Both the position numbers and the translations under genes were made by a program. From Rhizobiales bacterium 63-22 (GTDB taxonomy: Bacteria > Pseudomonadota > Alphaproteobacteria > Rhizobiales > Rhizobiaceae): a DNA stretch of 47,532 bases. Shown here in pieces: positions 8,264 through 19,607 of the stretch. The DNA lies in assembly GCA_001898995.1 (NCBI GenBank), contig MKVZ01000008.1:125737-173268 (forward strand), in the 5' to 3' direction. The notes under the pieces were generated by a model, which did no database searches, was not told where the DNA came from, and saw only the letters and a list, made by a program, of their open reading frames with translations. Numbering within the stretch: position 1 is the first letter of the stretch; each line of letters begins with the position of its first letter.

Positions 8264-10498
8264 TTACAGGAAGCTTTGCGGATCGATGTCCACCTGAACC
8301 CTCGTGGAACCGCGCTCCTTCGGTCCGGCGGAAAGCATGGCGCGGATAAAGGACTGGATATCGGCGCGTTTCGTCCCGTGGACCAGAATGCGGAACCGGT
8401 GCCGCCCGCGCACGAGCGCGAGCGGCGCTTCAGCCGGGCCGAGCACGGAAATCTCGCCCGACGCGGGTGCCGCACGGCGCAGCGCGCGGGCGTGGCTTTC
8501 GGCGTCAGCGCGGCTGTCGGCGGAAATGATCAGCGCCGCCAGCCGGCCGAACGGCGGCAGCATGCTCCTTTCCCGCTCGTCGATCTCGCGCGCATAGAAA
8601 GCCTCCGCATCGCCGCTGACGATGGCGCGCATCACCGGATGGTCGGGCTGGTAGGTCTGGATCAGGCCGAGGCTCTTGCGGCCCGTGCGGCCCGCGCGCC
8701 CCGTCACCTGATTGAGCAACTGGAACGTGCGCTCCGCCGCGCGCGGGTCGCCGTTGGCCAGTCCCAGATCGGCGTCGACCACGCCGACCAGCGTCATGTT
8801 GGGAAAATTGTGCCCCTTGGCCACCAGTTGCGTGCCGATGACGATATCCGCCTCGCCCTTGGCGATGGCGTCGAGTTCGAGCCTGAGCCGCTTCACCCCG
8901 CCCGCCATGTCCGACGACAGCACGATGATTCGCGCCTGATCGAAGGTGGCGGCGACTTCCTCGGCGATGCGCTCCACGCCGGGACCGCAGGCGACCAGAT
9001 GGTCGAGCGTCCCGCATGCCGGGCAGGCCTGCGGCACCGGCTCGTGATAGCCGCATTGATGGCACATCAATTGCCCGCGAAAGCGGTGCTCTACCAGCCA
9101 GCTCGAACATTGCGGGCACTGGAAGCGATGGCCGCAGACGCGGCACAGCGTCAGCGGCGCATAGCCGCGCCGGTTGAGGAACAGAAGCGCCTGCTCGCCG
9201 CGCTCGACGGTCTTGCCGACCGCCTCCGTCAGCGCCGGCGACAGGAAGCGGCCGGGCGGGGGCGGCGAGCGGCGCATGTCGATGGTCTTGAGGTCCGGCA
9301 GCGCCGCTTCCGCATAGCGCCCATAGAGTCTGATTCGCCGGTAGCGTCCCTGATCGGCGTTGACCTGACTTTCGATGGAGGGCGTGGCCGAGGACAGCAC
9401 CACCGGAAAGCCGCCGATATGGCCGCGCACCACCGCCATGTCGCGGGCATTATAGAAGACGCGGTCTTCCTGCTTGTAGGCGGGATCGTGCTCCTCGTCG
9501 ACCACGATCAGCCCCAGCTCCTTGAATGGCAGGAACAGCGCCGAGCGCGCTCCCGCCACCACGCGCACCGTGCCTTCGGCCACCTGCCGCCAGACGCGCT
9601 CGCGGGTGCGCGGCGCGAGGTCGGAATGCCATTCGGCGGGCTTGGCCCCGAAGCGGTCGTGGAAACGGTCGAGGAACTGCTGCGTCAGCGCGATTTCCGG
9701 CAGCAGGATCAGCACCTGTTTTCCCTGCTCGATGGCCTTCGCCACCGCCTCGAAATAGACCTCGGTCTTGCCGGAGCCGGTGACGCCGTCGAGCAGCGCC
9801 ACGGAGAAACGGTCTTCCGCCACGGCGTCGCAGAGAATATCCGCCGCCGCCTGCTGATCCTCCGACAGCGTGGCGCGGGCGTAATCCGTATCGGGCGCGG
9901 CCACCACGGAGGGCGGCGGCAGCATCACCTCCTCGAACAGGCCCTGCGCCTTCAGCCCGTCCACCACGGTCTGCGACACGCCGGCGGCATGCGCCAGTCC
10001 CGAGCGCGTCCATGCGAGACCGTCGCCGGCAAGCGCCAGCACGCGGGCGCGCGCCTCCGTCATGCGCTCAGGCTCGCCGCCATGATAGCGCAGCCCCGGA
10101 ACCGGCGGCTCGGGATCGAAGGCGGCGGGCGCGCGCAGCACCATGCGCGCCACCATGCCGGGCGGCGACAGCGTATAGTCGGCGGCCCAGCGCATGAAGC
10201 GCAGCATGTCCTCCCTCACCGGCGGGCAGTCGAACACTTCGGAAACGACACGCAGCTTGCGCGCGTCCACCGCGTCGGTTTCGCCGTCGCAGACGATGCC
10301 CGCCACCTCCCTCGGTCCGAGCGGCACGCGCACGATCGATCCGGGCTGGACGTTCATTCCCTCCGGGACCATATAAGAGTAAGGCCGCTCGGCGGGCATG
10401 GGTACCAGCACCGGAACCACGCCCCGAACCACACGGGGAGCAGCCCCCGCGAACAGCCCCGCGAGAAGATTGACGTTATCGTGCGAATCTTTCGACAT
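8264..10498 (-). CDS. priA: Primosomal replication restart helicase PriA
   Basis: Superfamily 2 DNA helicase that reloads the replisome at stalled forks, 744 residues. The N-terminal 3'-DNA-end-binding domain spans about 20-125. Walker A GVTGSGKT is at 238-245 and Walker B DEEH at 334-337. The eight zinc cysteines are all present (452, 455, 461, 464, 479, 482, 492, 495). Helicase motifs V and VI follow (IGTQLVAKGHNFPNM, QVTGRAGR). It is complete and active by motif. It is transcribed away from tal, with a 106-base divergent promoter region between them. Confidence 0.97.
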   Translation of the reverse strand: MSKDSHDNVNLLAGLFAGAAPRVVRGVVPVLVPMPAERPYSYMVPEGMNVQPGSIVRVPLGPREVAGIVCDGETDAVDARKLRVVSEVFDCPPVREDMLRFMRWAADYTLSPPGMVARMVLRAPAAFDPEPPVPGLRYHGGEPERMTEARARVLALAGDGLAWTRSGLAHAAGVSQTVVDGLKAQGLFEEVMLPPPSVVAAPDTDYARATLSEDQQAAADILCDAVAEDRFSVALLDGVTGSGKTEVYFEAVAKAIEQGKQVLILLPEIALTQQFLDRFHDRFGAKPAEWHSDLAPRTRERVWRQVAEGTVRVVAGARSALFLPFKELGLIVVDEEHDPAYKQEDRVFYNARDMAVVRGHIGGFPVVLSSATPSIESQVNADQGRYRRIRLYGRYAEAALPDLKTIDMRRSPPPPGRFLSPALTEAVGKTVERGEQALLFLNRRGYAPLTLCRVCGHRFQCPQCSSWLVEHRFRGQLMCHQCGYHEPVPQACPACGTLDHLVACGPGVERIAEEVAATFDQARIIVLSSDMAGGVKRLRLELDAIAKGEADIVIGTQLVAKGHNFPNMTLVGVVDADLGLANGDPRAAERTFQLLNQVTGRAGRTGRKSLGLIQTYQPDHPVMRAIVSGDAEAFYAREIDERERSMLPPFGRLAALIISADSRADAESHARALRRAAPASGEISVLGPAEAPLALVRGRHRFRILVHGTKRADIQSFIRAMLSAGPKERGSTRVQVDIDPQSFL

Positions 10499-10546
10499 GA
10501 TCGCGTGACCTTGGCGCGGCTTTGCGCTAAAGAAAAGCTACTTTCC

Positions 10547-10571
10547 GGGAGTTAAATGGATTTAATCTCCC
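10547..10571. promoter_or_regulatory. Dyad element in the tal-priA divergent region
   Basis: GGGAGTTAAAT (10547-10557) and ATTTAATCTCCC (10560-10571) form an almost perfect inverted repeat with one unpaired base and a tiny loop. It lies 34 bases before the tal start and 49 bases from the priA start. It could be an operator or a hairpin in the tal leader. There is no U-tract after it on either strand. Function inferred from position only. Confidence 0.4.
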
Positions 10572-10604
10572 AAATTTCCGCGCTCACCATGGAGGAACGC
10601 TATT

Positions 10605-11258
10605 ATGAAGTTTTTCGTCGACACTGCGGACGTCAAGGATATCCGCGAACTCAATGATCTCGGCCTGCTCGACGGCGTGACCACCAACCCCTCCCTGATC
10701 GCGAAATCGGGCCGCAACATCCTCGAAGTCACCAAGGAAATCTGCGGCATCGTCAAGGGTCCGGTTTCGGCCGAAGTCACCGCCACCGACTTCGACGGCA
10801 TGATGAAGGAAGCCGCCGTGCTCTCCAAGATCGCCGACAACATATGCATCAAGGTGCCGCTCACGCTCGACGGCCTCAAGGCCTGCAAGAAGCTGACCTC
10901 GGAAGGCCACAAGACGAATGTGACGCTGTGCTTCTCGGCCAATCAGGCACTGCTCGCCGCCAAGGCCGGCGCGACCTTTATCTCGCCCTTCATCGGCCGC
11001 ATCGACGACACGGGCATCAACGGCATGGAACTGATCGCCGAGATCCGCACGATCTACGACAATTACGATTACCAGACGGAAATCCTCGCCGCCTCGATCC
11101 GTACCGTCAATCACGTCCGGGAAGCGGCGCTGATCGGCGCGGATGTCGCCACCATTCCGCCGGCGACGCTGAAGGCGCTGGTCAAGCATCCGCTGACCGA
11201 CAAGGGCCTCGAAGCCTTCCTCGCCGACTGGGCGAAGACCGGCCAGAAGATTCTCTGA
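10605..11258 (+). CDS. tal: Transaldolase (short TalC/fructose-6-phosphate aldolase type)
   Basis: 217-residue transaldolase of the small decameric class, moving a dihydroxyacetone unit in the non-oxidative pentose phosphate pathway. Seen: [29 protein letters not shown] at the start, Schiff-base lysine Lys83 in [25 protein letters not shown], and SPFIGRIDD. The conserved ILAASIR follows near residue 160. GGAGG stands nine bases before the ATG. Full length and alone in its unit, with a terminator 27 bases downstream. Whether it acts as transaldolase or fructose-6-phosphate aldolase cannot be told from sequence; the transaldolase role is typical of this subgroup. Confidence 0.95.
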   Translation: MKFFVDTADVKDIRELNDLGLLDGVTTNPSLIAKSGRNILEVTKEICGIVKGPVSAEVTATDFDGMMKEAAVLSKIADNICIKVPLTLDGLKACKKLTSEGHKTNVTLCFSANQALLAAKAGATFISPFIGRIDDTGINGMELIAEIRTIYDNYDYQTEILAASIRTVNHVREAALIGADVATIPPATLKALVKHPLTDKGLEAFLADWAKTGQKIL

Positions 11259-11285
11259 TCTGCGACTTCACGAGAGACATGAAAG

Positions 11286-11310
11286 GCGGGTCGTGACGGC
11301 CCGCTTTTTT
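11286..11310 (+). terminator. Terminator of tal
   Basis: Stem GCGGG (11286-11290) / CCCGC (11300-11304), followed by six T residues at 11305-11310. It lies between convergent tal and the ATPase gene, and ends eight bases before the ATPase stop codon. Confidence 0.75.
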
Positions 11311-11317
11311 ATTGGCC

Positions 11318-12415
11318 TTATCGTCCCAGCACCGTTTCGCCGCCGTCCTTGCGTACCTCGACCGGATGGCCGCCGCATCGATCGGCGATGGCTTTGGCCA
11401 GTGCTTCCGAATGCGTCACCACCCAGATTTGGCTGCGCCCGGAAGCCTGCGCGATCATCCGGGCAAGCGGCGGGATCATGTCGGGATGCAGGCTTGCCTC
11501 CGGCTCGTTGAGTGCGATGAGCGGCGGCAGCCGGTAGGACAGGAGCGCGCCCGCCAGCGCCAGCAGGCGGATCTGCCCGTCCGACAGTTCGCCCGGCCGG
11601 AACAGCCGCTGCGGAAAGGCCGGAAAGCGGAGACCGAAACTCGCCGTCTCCGCCGGATAGGGCACTTCCAGCTTCGCGCCGGCAAACGCGTCGGCGACGA
11701 GCCGGTCGAGATCGACCGTATCCTGCCGGATATGGGCGAGCGTGGCGAAGACGGAAGCCAGATTGCCGCCATCCTCGTCCAGCATCGCGGCGGTGGCGGC
11801 GATGGAGGGCTGGCGCACCGGCGCGTCGCGATCGCTGCGGAAGCCGTGATAGAACCGCCAGCCGCGTATCTGCGCGGCGAGATCGCCGATCTCGGGATAA
11901 TGGCCGGACTGGCCCAGCACCGCGAGGCCGCTTTCCGAGGTAAGCAGCCGCGCCGGATGCTCGAAGCGTCGCCCGTCCCCGTCGCGCGCGAAGACGGCGG
12001 GACCGCGCCGGTCCATCAGCTCGACGGGCCGTCGTCCGGTGTCGAGCGAAATCCGTTCTTCCTTGATCTGCGGTTCGAAGGGAAAGGCGCCGGAAACCGG
12101 CGGCGGCAGGCCCGCCTCGATCCCATAGCAGAACCGGGAGGCCAGCCGTTCGTCCTCGAACGCCGCTTCGAGAATGATGCGTGCCGGCTCGTGCCTCCGG
12201 CGCATGCCGCCCCACATGGCCGACTGCATGCCGCCTTCCCTCACGATCTCGTCCGAAAAGCGGCCTTCGGCGGAAGCCTTCACCAGTTGCAGCGCGCGGT
12301 AGAGATTGGACTTGCCCGCCCCGTTTTCGCCAACGAACACCGTCACCCCGCCGAGATCGAAACGCACCGAACGCAGCGAGCGGTAACCCCTGACGGTAAA
12401 GGAGGCGAGACGCAT
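11318..12415 (-). CDS. Stand-alone SMC/RecF-like AAA ATPase
   Basis: 365-residue ATPase with an ABC/SMC-type head. MRLASFTVRGYRSLRSVRF opens like RecF and OLD ATPases. Walker A GENGAGKS is at 29-36. The signature LSDGQIRLLALAGALLSY is near 275. Walker B is LIALNEPEASLHP, with Asn where Asp is more usual before the Glu. The switch histidine lies in WVVTHSEALA. There is no coiled coil and no TOPRIM nuclease, so this is neither an OLD nuclease nor RecF. It resembles a conserved family of single predicted ATPases. Substrate unknown. It starts 69 bases after lptE, but a hairpin with U-tract lies between them. Confidence 0.88.
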   Translation of the reverse strand: MRLASFTVRGYRSLRSVRFDLGGVTVFVGENGAGKSNLYRALQLVKASAEGRFSDEIVREGGMQSAMWGGMRRRHEPARIILEAAFEDERLASRFCYGIEAGLPPPVSGAFPFEPQIKEERISLDTGRRPVELMDRRGPAVFARDGDGRRFEHPARLLTSESGLAVLGQSGHYPEIGDLAAQIRGWRFYHGFRSDRDAPVRQPSIAATAAMLDEDGGNLASVFATLAHIRQDTVDLDRLVADAFAGAKLEVPYPAETASFGLRFPAFPQRLFRPGELSDGQIRLLALAGALLSYRLPPLIALNEPEASLHPDMIPPLARMIAQASGRSQIWVVTHSEALAKAIADRCGGHPVEVRKDGGETVLGR

Positions 12416-12433
12416 GGTCCTCCTTGCGAAAAA

Positions 12434-12454
12434 GGCGGCGCAAGCCGCGCCGCC
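12434..12454 (-). terminator. Terminator of leuS-lptE
   Basis: GGCGGCG / CGCCGCC stem with a seven-base loop, followed on the minus strand by five T residues. It lies 30 bases past the lptE stop and just before the ATPase gene. Confidence 0.65.
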
Positions 12455-12484
12455 CGTCCCAAAGCCGTCATCGCGCGGACGGGA

Positions 12485-13057
12485 TCAGAGCTTCGACATC
12501 TTCTGCGCCAGGGCGAGGAATATCTGCTCGGCCAGTTCCTCCGCCGCGCGCTTGCGGGCGTCGCGCTCGGCGCGCAGATTGGCGAATTCCTGCCGCGGAC
12601 GGTCGTAGGAAGCGCCCACCGTGCGCGTGGCGGCGGCCAGCGGCTTGCCGTCCTTGTCGCGCAGCACGAAACTCGACGTCGCCTTGACGATACCCGCCGA
12701 GGGCCGGCCCTCGCGGTCGGTCTCGTCGCCGATATCCACGCTCACCGAATTGATGGTGAAGGTGCTCAGGCCGAGGTCGAGCCTGTAGCTCGGATTGGCC
12801 GGTTCGCCCGCGCCACCCCCGAGCAGGAAGATAAGCCGGTTGCGCACCTGCTGGCCGAACACGTCACCCACCGGCGAGACCGCGACCGAGGCGAGCTTGG
12901 CGCGCATGTCCGGCTTCACGCTGCCGCCCACGGCGCTTCCGGCTCCACCGGAGGAATAGAGCGGCTGCACCGTGCAGCCCGCCGCCGCAACGGCCATGGC
13001 GCAGGCGACGGCGGCGAAGCGGACGGTTTTCGGAATGAAACGATCAGGCAACGACAT
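12485..13057 (-). CDS. lptE: LPS-assembly lipoprotein LptE
   Basis: 190-residue outer-membrane lipoprotein thought to plug LptD and help insert lipopolysaccharide into the outer leaflet. A lipoprotein signal is clear: basic start, hydrophobic [14 protein letters not shown], lipobox AAGC with Cys26. Downstream, [18 protein letters not shown] and [13 protein letters not shown] fit the LptE fold, and a helical tail ends the protein. The ATG at 13057 lies inside the end of leuS (14-base overlap), the usual leuS-lptE arrangement in Alphaproteobacteria. The partner often found next, holA, is not present here. Confidence 0.88.
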   Translation of the reverse strand: MSLPDRFIPKTVRFAAVACAMAVAAAGCTVQPLYSSGGAGSAVGGSVKPDMRAKLASVAVSPVGDVFGQQVRNRLIFLLGGGAGEPANPSYRLDLGLSTFTINSVSVDIGDETDREGRPSAGIVKATSSFVLRDKDGKPLAAATRTVGASYDRPRQEFANLRAERDARKRAAEELAEQIFLALAQKMSKL

Positions 13058-15686
13058 TGACGATCCTTTGCGGCACCACGATGATCTTCTTCGGCGAGGC
13101 TCCGTCGAGCGCGGCTCTGACGAAATCAAGTTCGAGCACCGCCTGCTGGACGCTAGCTTGATCAGCGTCACGGGCGATTGTCAAATCGCCGCGCTTCTTG
13201 CCGTTGATCTGCACCGGCAGAACGATCTCGTTTTCCACCACAAGCGCCGGATCGAAGCCCGGCCACGGCGCGCGGGCGGCCAGCGTCTTCTCGCCGGCGA
13301 CCGTTCCGCCCAGCTCCATCAGGCAGTGCTCGGCCAGATGCGGCATCATCGGCGCGACCATCAGGATCAGCATTTCCGCCGCCTGACGCAGCGCGCCCCT
13401 GAGTTCGTTGAGTTCGTCGTCGGCCTTGCCGGCCGCGACCTGCTGCAACGGACCCGACAGCGTGTTGACCAGCTCGTAGAGCCGCGCCACGGCGCGGTTG
13501 AAGGCGAGCTTCTCGATGTCGTCGCCGACCGCGCGCACCGCCTTGTGCGCGGCCTTGGAGACGGCCAGCGCTTCGCCCTGCGCGCCAGCCTTGGGCGCGA
13601 CCGTCTTCAGCCCTTCCGCCGCCTCGGCCAGAAGCCGCCAGACGCGCTGCACGAAGCGATGCGCGCCTTCCGCGCCCGCCTCGGTCCAGATCACGTCGCG
13701 TTCGGGCGGCGAATCCGACAGCACGAACCAGCGCGCCGTATCCGCGCCGTAGGAGGCGATGATGTCGTCGGGATCGACCACGTTCTTCTTCGACTTCGAC
13801 ATCTTTTCGATGGAGCCGATCTCCACCGGCGCGCCGGTCGAAATCAGCGTGGCCGTGCGCTTGCCGTCCGTCTCCTCGATGCGGATATCGGCCGGCGAAA
13901 CCCACTGGCCGTCGGCCCTGTAGGTCTCGTGCACCACCATGCCCTGCGTGAACAGGCCTTTGAACGGCTCTTCGACGTTCAGGTGCCCCGCCACCTTCAT
14001 GGCGCGGGTGAAGAAGCGCGAATAGAGCAGATGCAGGATCGCATGTTCGATGCCGCCGATATACTGGTCCACCGGCAGCCAGTGGTCCGCCGCCTTGCGG
14101 TCGGTCGGCTCGTTCTCCCACGGCGCGGTGAAGCGGGCGTAATACCAGGACGAATCGACGAAAGTATCCATCGTGTCCGTCTCGCGCCGGGCGTCGCCGC
14201 CGCATTTCGGGCACTTTACATGACGCCAGCTTGCATGGCGGTCGAGCGGATTGCCCGGACGGTCGAACTCGACGTCGTCCGGCAGTTTCACCGGCAGATC
14301 GGCGCGCGGAACCGGGTTCACGCCGCAGGTCTCGCAATGGATCATCGGGATCGGGCAGCCCCAGTAACGCTGGCGCGAAATGCCCCAGTCGCGCAGGCGG
14401 AACTGCACCTTGCGCGTGGCTTGCGGCTTGCCGGCGAGATCGGTCGCTTCCAGACGCCTGGCCACCTCGTCGAACGCCGCTTCCGGCGACAGCCCGTCGA
14501 GGAAGCGCGAATTGATCATCACGCCGTCGTCGGTATAGGCCGTCTCGCCGATGGAAAAGGTCGCCGCATCCTCGCCCTTGGGCAGAACCACGGGCGTGAC
14601 TTTCAGATGATATTTGTTGGCGAAATCTAGATCGCGCTGGTCGTGCGCCGGGCAGCCGAACACCGCGCCCGTGCCATAGTCCATCAGCACGAAATTGGCG
14701 ACGTAAAGCGGCAGTTCCCAGTTCGGGTCGAACGGATGCTTCACCTTGACGCCGGTGTCGAAGCCCTTCTTTTCCGCCGTCTCAAGTGCCGCCAGCGACG
14801 TGCCGTGATGATGGCATTCATCGATGAAGCCGGTCAGCGCGTCGTTGCCGGCGGCGAGCTTCTTCGCCAGCGGATGGTCGGCGGAAATGGCGACGAAGGC
14901 CGCGCCGAACAGCGTGTCGGGCCGCGTCGTATAGACTTCAACCTCGGAAAAACCTTCCGGCGCGGTGGCCGCGTCCAGCGCGAAGCGGACCTGCAAGCCT
15001 TCCGACTTGCCGATCCAGTTCTTCTGCATGACGCGGACCTTTTCCGGCCACTGATCGAGCATGTCGAGGCCGGCCAGCAATTCCTCGCTGAAATCGGTGA
15101 TCTTGAAGAACCACTGCGTCAGCTCGCGCTGCTCCACCAGCGCGCCCGAGCGCCAGCCGCGCCCGTCCACCACCTGCTCGTTGGCGAGCACGGTGTTGTC
15201 GACCGGGTCCCAGTTGACCTTGGAGGTCTTGCGCGTCACCAGACCCTTTTCATAGAGGTCGATGAACAGCATCTGCTGGCGGTGGTAGTATTCCACGTCG
15301 CAGGTGGCGAATTCGCGCGACCAGTCGAGCGACAGGCCCATCGACTTCAATTGCCGGCGCATCGTGTCGATGTTCTGGTAGGTCCATTCCTTGGGATGGA
15401 CCTTGTTCTGCATGGCCGCGTTTTCCGCCGGCATGCCGAAAGCATCCCAGCCCATCGGATGCAGCACGTTGAACCCTTTGGCGCGCTTGTAGCGGGCGAC
15501 CACGTCGCCCATGGCGTAGTTGCGCACATGGCCCATATGGATGCGCCCGGACGGATAGGGGAACATTTCGAGCACGTAATATTTGTCGCGCGGATCGTCG
15601 TTATCCGTCCTGAAAGTCTGGTTTTCCTCCCAGACCTTTTGCCAGTGCGCTTCCGCCACGCGGGGATTGTAACGTTCGGCTGCCAT
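13044..15686 (-). CDS. leuS: Leucyl-tRNA synthetase
   Basis: Class I aminoacyl-tRNA synthetase charging tRNA-Leu, 880 residues, normal length. The HIGH motif appears as HMGH at 50-53 and KMSKS as K628-MSKSKK. The editing (CP1) domain carries [12 protein letters not shown] near 250, and a zinc-type CPKCGG insertion lies near 500. The C-terminal anticodon-binding part ends in the lptE overlap. Upstream, a TTGACT ... TTATAC promoter faces it and yggS is divergent. Nothing is missing. Confidence 0.98.
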   Translation of the reverse strand: MAAERYNPRVAEAHWQKVWEENQTFRTDNDDPRDKYYVLEMFPYPSGRIHMGHVRNYAMGDVVARYKRAKGFNVLHPMGWDAFGMPAENAAMQNKVHPKEWTYQNIDTMRRQLKSMGLSLDWSREFATCDVEYYHRQQMLFIDLYEKGLVTRKTSKVNWDPVDNTVLANEQVVDGRGWRSGALVEQRELTQWFFKITDFSEELLAGLDMLDQWPEKVRVMQKNWIGKSEGLQVRFALDAATAPEGFSEVEVYTTRPDTLFGAAFVAISADHPLAKKLAAGNDALTGFIDECHHHGTSLAALETAEKKGFDTGVKVKHPFDPNWELPLYVANFVLMDYGTGAVFGCPAHDQRDLDFANKYHLKVTPVVLPKGEDAATFSIGETAYTDDGVMINSRFLDGLSPEAAFDEVARRLEATDLAGKPQATRKVQFRLRDWGISRQRYWGCPIPMIHCETCGVNPVPRADLPVKLPDDVEFDRPGNPLDRHASWRHVKCPKCGGDARRETDTMDTFVDSSWYYARFTAPWENEPTDRKAADHWLPVDQYIGGIEHAILHLLYSRFFTRAMKVAGHLNVEEPFKGLFTQGMVVHETYRADGQWVSPADIRIEETDGKRTATLISTGAPVEIGSIEKMSKSKKNVVDPDDIIASYGADTARWFVLSDSPPERDVIWTEAGAEGAHRFVQRVWRLLAEAAEGLKTVAPKAGAQGEALAVSKAAHKAVRAVGDDIEKLAFNRAVARLYELVNTLSGPLQQVAAGKADDELNELRGALRQAAEMLILMVAPMMPHLAEHCLMELGGTVAGEKTLAARAPWPGFDPALVVENEIVLPVQINGKKRGDLTIARDADQASVQQAVLELDFVRAALDGASPKKIIVVPQRIVNVVA

Positions 15687-15700
15687 GAGCGTATTTACTC

Positions 15701-15730
15701 GTATAAAGAGGATGCAATAAGGAGAGTCAA
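15701..15730 (-). promoter_or_regulatory. Candidate promoter of leuS-lptE
   Basis: On the minus strand TTGACT (15725-15730) and TTATAC (15701-15706) are separated by 18 bases, ending 14 bases before the leuS ATG. Spacing and hexamers fit a sigma-70-type promoter. The 5' leader would be very short, which weakens the call. Confidence 0.4.
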
Positions 15731-15809
15731 AGTTTGGCCGTGACCTTCATCACGGTTTGCCGATAGCGTCAACCTTTTGCGGAAAAAACGACCGGAAAGC
15801 GAGAATTTC

Positions 15810-16484
15810 ATGTCCGATGTGGTAGCCAGCCTCAACGCCGTCAAAGCCGCGATCGCGACAGCCGAAAAGGAAGCGCGCCGTGCGGTCGGTTCCGTCACGC
15901 TGGTCGCCGTGTCGAAGACCTTCGACGCCGACGCGATCCGCCCCGCGCTCGACGCCGGCCAGCGCGTCTTCGGCGAAAACCGCGTGCAGGAGGCGTCAGG
16001 AAAATGGCCGGGCCTGCGCGCGGACTACCCCGGCATTGAACTGCACCTCATCGGCCCGCTGCAATCCAACAAGGCGGTGGAGGCCGTGGCGCTGTTCGAC
16101 GTGATCGAAACGGTGGACCGCGAGAAGATCGCAGCCGCCCTTGCCACTGAGATGGCCAAGCAGGACAAGCGCCCGAAGCTCTATGTGCAGGTCAATACCG
16201 GGCTGGAGCCGCAAAAGGCGGGCATGGCACCCAAGGAGGCAGTCGCCTTCGTGAACCGCTGCCGCGAGGTTCACGGGCTTTCCATCGAGGGCCTGATGTG
16301 CATCCCGCCGGCGGACGAGAACCCCGGTCCCCATTTCGCGCTCCTGGAAAAGCTCGCGCGCGAGGCCGGCGTGGAAAAACTCTCCATGGGCATGTCGGGC
16401 GATTTCGAGACCGCCATCGGCTTCGGCGCGACCTCGGTGCGCGTCGGCTCGGCGATCTTCGGCGGCCGCCCTTACCCGGCCTAA
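15810..16484 (+). CDS. yggS: PLP homeostasis protein, YggS/PROSC family
   Basis: Cytoplasmic pyridoxal-phosphate-binding protein of 224 residues with a single alanine-racemase-like barrel; it buffers PLP and has no known catalytic turnover. PLP lysine Lys36 is in VAVSKT, and GENRVQE, LHLIGPLQSNK, VNTG, LSMGMSGDFETAI and VRVGSAIFG are all present. The ATG at 15810 follows GGAAAGCGAGA and gives the normal start. The stop TAA (16482-16484) overlaps the stop of the convergent membrane gene, so no terminator can lie between them. Confidence 0.96.
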   Translation: MSDVVASLNAVKAAIATAEKEARRAVGSVTLVAVSKTFDADAIRPALDAGQRVFGENRVQEASGKWPGLRADYPGIELHLIGPLQSNKAVEAVALFDVIETVDREKIAAALATEMAKQDKRPKLYVQVNTGLEPQKAGMAPKEAVAFVNRCREVHGLSIEGLMCIPPADENPGPHFALLEKLAREAGVEKLSMGMSGDFETAIGFGATSVRVGSAIFGGRPYPA

Positions 16485-17005
16485 TAACCAGCTTGACCGG
16501 CCTTGCGCTTGCGCAGATCGGCGATGATGCGGGTATAGATCCAGGCCAGCGCGATCGCCACCGCGCAGCCGAAAGCGATCTCGCCCAGCCGCACCAGCGC
16601 GAGCAGCATCTCCTCGCTGCGCGTGGCGGCATCGCGGCCGGCATCCATCACGATCACCACCGTGGCCGGCGCGAGGCGCCAGTTGGAGGGATAGACGTCG
16701 ATGACAAGGATGATCAGCACCGTCAGCGCCGCGCCGAACATGCTCGCCAGCGGCGAATAGCCGAAGGTCCAGATGGTCAGCATGCCGATGGAGCAGCCCA
16801 CGGCGGTATTGATGGTCCGCGCCTTGGCCAGCGCCAGCGTGGTGTTCACGTCGGGATCGGAGATGAGGAATACCGTGATCACCGACCACACCGGATGCTC
16901 GATCCCGGCCCAGCGCAGCACGAACCACGAGATCAGGCAGCCGAGCAGGGTTTTGGAAGCGTAGAGCAGCGCCTTGCCCGGATTGGTCAGGTGCGGAAGC
17001 GTCAT
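16481..17005 (-). CDS. FUSC/aromatic acid exporter-like membrane protein
   Basis: 174 residues with four or five membrane segments: LLYASKTLLGCLISWFVL, WSVITVFLI, AVGCSIGMLTIWTF, ALTVLIILVI and LGEIAFGCAVAIALAWIYTRII. The pattern HPVWSVITVFLISDPDVNTTLALAKARTINTAVGCSIG resembles the first half of FUSC or ArAE-type transporters, which usually have a long cytoplasmic domain missing here. It is therefore a short, membrane-only relative. Tail-to-tail overlap with yggS and 37 bases after usg, so it may be co-transcribed with usg. Confidence 0.85.
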   Translation of the reverse strand: MTLPHLTNPGKALLYASKTLLGCLISWFVLRWAGIEHPVWSVITVFLISDPDVNTTLALAKARTINTAVGCSIGMLTIWTFGYSPLASMFGAALTVLIILVIDVYPSNWRLAPATVVIVMDAGRDAATRSEEMLLALVRLGEIAFGCAVAIALAWIYTRIIADLRKRKAGQAGY

Positions 17006-17042
17006 TCAGTCTCCGGTTCTCTCCTCCCGCACAGGCCCGGCA

Positions 17043-17330
17043 TCAATGCAGCACGATCTCGCCCTGCACATTGCGCCAGTCGGCGGGCCCGAGCAGACGA
17101 TGATGCGCATAGCTCACCGAATGCAGCGGCCCGTCGATCTCGCGCCGCCAGAAATCGAGAAAATGATGCAGCACCGGAAACTCCGGCGCAAGATCATATT
17201 CTTGCCAGATGAAAAGCTGAAGCAGGTGCGGATGATCGGGCAGATGATAGAACAGTTTCGCCGTCGTCAGGCCATAGCCGGCCAGTTGCAGCTCGAAGGC
17301 GGATTTTGAATGAAAAGCGGACGTCGTCAT
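17043..17330 (-). CDS. usg: Usg family protein
   Basis: 95-residue Usg protein, a small conserved alphaproteobacterial protein first seen beside trp genes; biochemical role unknown. Family pattern: ELQLAGYGLTTAKLFYHLPDHPHLLQLF, then WQEYDLAPEFPVL, FLDFWRREIDGPLHSV and GEIVLH at the end. AGGGGAAATCGC precedes the ATG. No trp genes lie nearby, so here it is an orphan next to a membrane gene and divergent from acs. Confidence 0.93.
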   Translation of the reverse strand: MTTSAFHSKSAFELQLAGYGLTTAKLFYHLPDHPHLLQLFIWQEYDLAPEFPVLHHFLDFWRREIDGPLHSVSYAHHRLLGPADWRNVQGEIVLH

Positions 17331-17617
17331 GCGATTTCCCCTTTTTGTGAAGAGCCGGTTTCGCGGCTCCCATAGTTCGAGATAATCGCTCCAAATGGTT
17401 TTTAAAGTGTAAAAACAATCTGTTGGCAACATCCGCAATCGAGTGCTGCCAGCATGGCCGCCTGCACGCCCCGCGGCGCGTCCCTCCTGCGTCACTGTGG
17501 ACGCCGGACACGCCAATGGTCTAATTTACCTGCAACGTCCAGCGCGCTAGATAGAGGCGAAAGCGGTTTCGCGCCGCGCCTGCCAGCCGGAGGACGCTGG
17601 TGAATATGGAGGAAATC

Positions 17618-19573
<1,956 letters not shown>

Positions 19574-19580
19574 CGAACGG

Positions 19581-19607
19581 AAAGGCCGGGAATTTTCCCG
19601 GCCTTTT
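19581..19607 (+). terminator. Terminator of acs
   Basis: Perfect 12-base stem AAAGGCCGGGAA / TTCCCGGCCTTT with a two-base loop, eight bases past the acs stop. Its 3' edge meets the stop codon of the convergent ASCH gene, so it may terminate both. Confidence 0.85.

Noticed and set aside
8243..10555. 770-codon open frame antisense to priA
   Set aside because: The minus strand carries complete helicase motifs and eight zinc cysteines. The plus frame is compositional noise of GC-rich DNA.
11318..12415. Possible OLD-type or two-gene defence system
   Set aside because: No TOPRIM domain, helicase or nuclease partner is present on either side. The neighbours are core genes. Left as an orphan ATPase.
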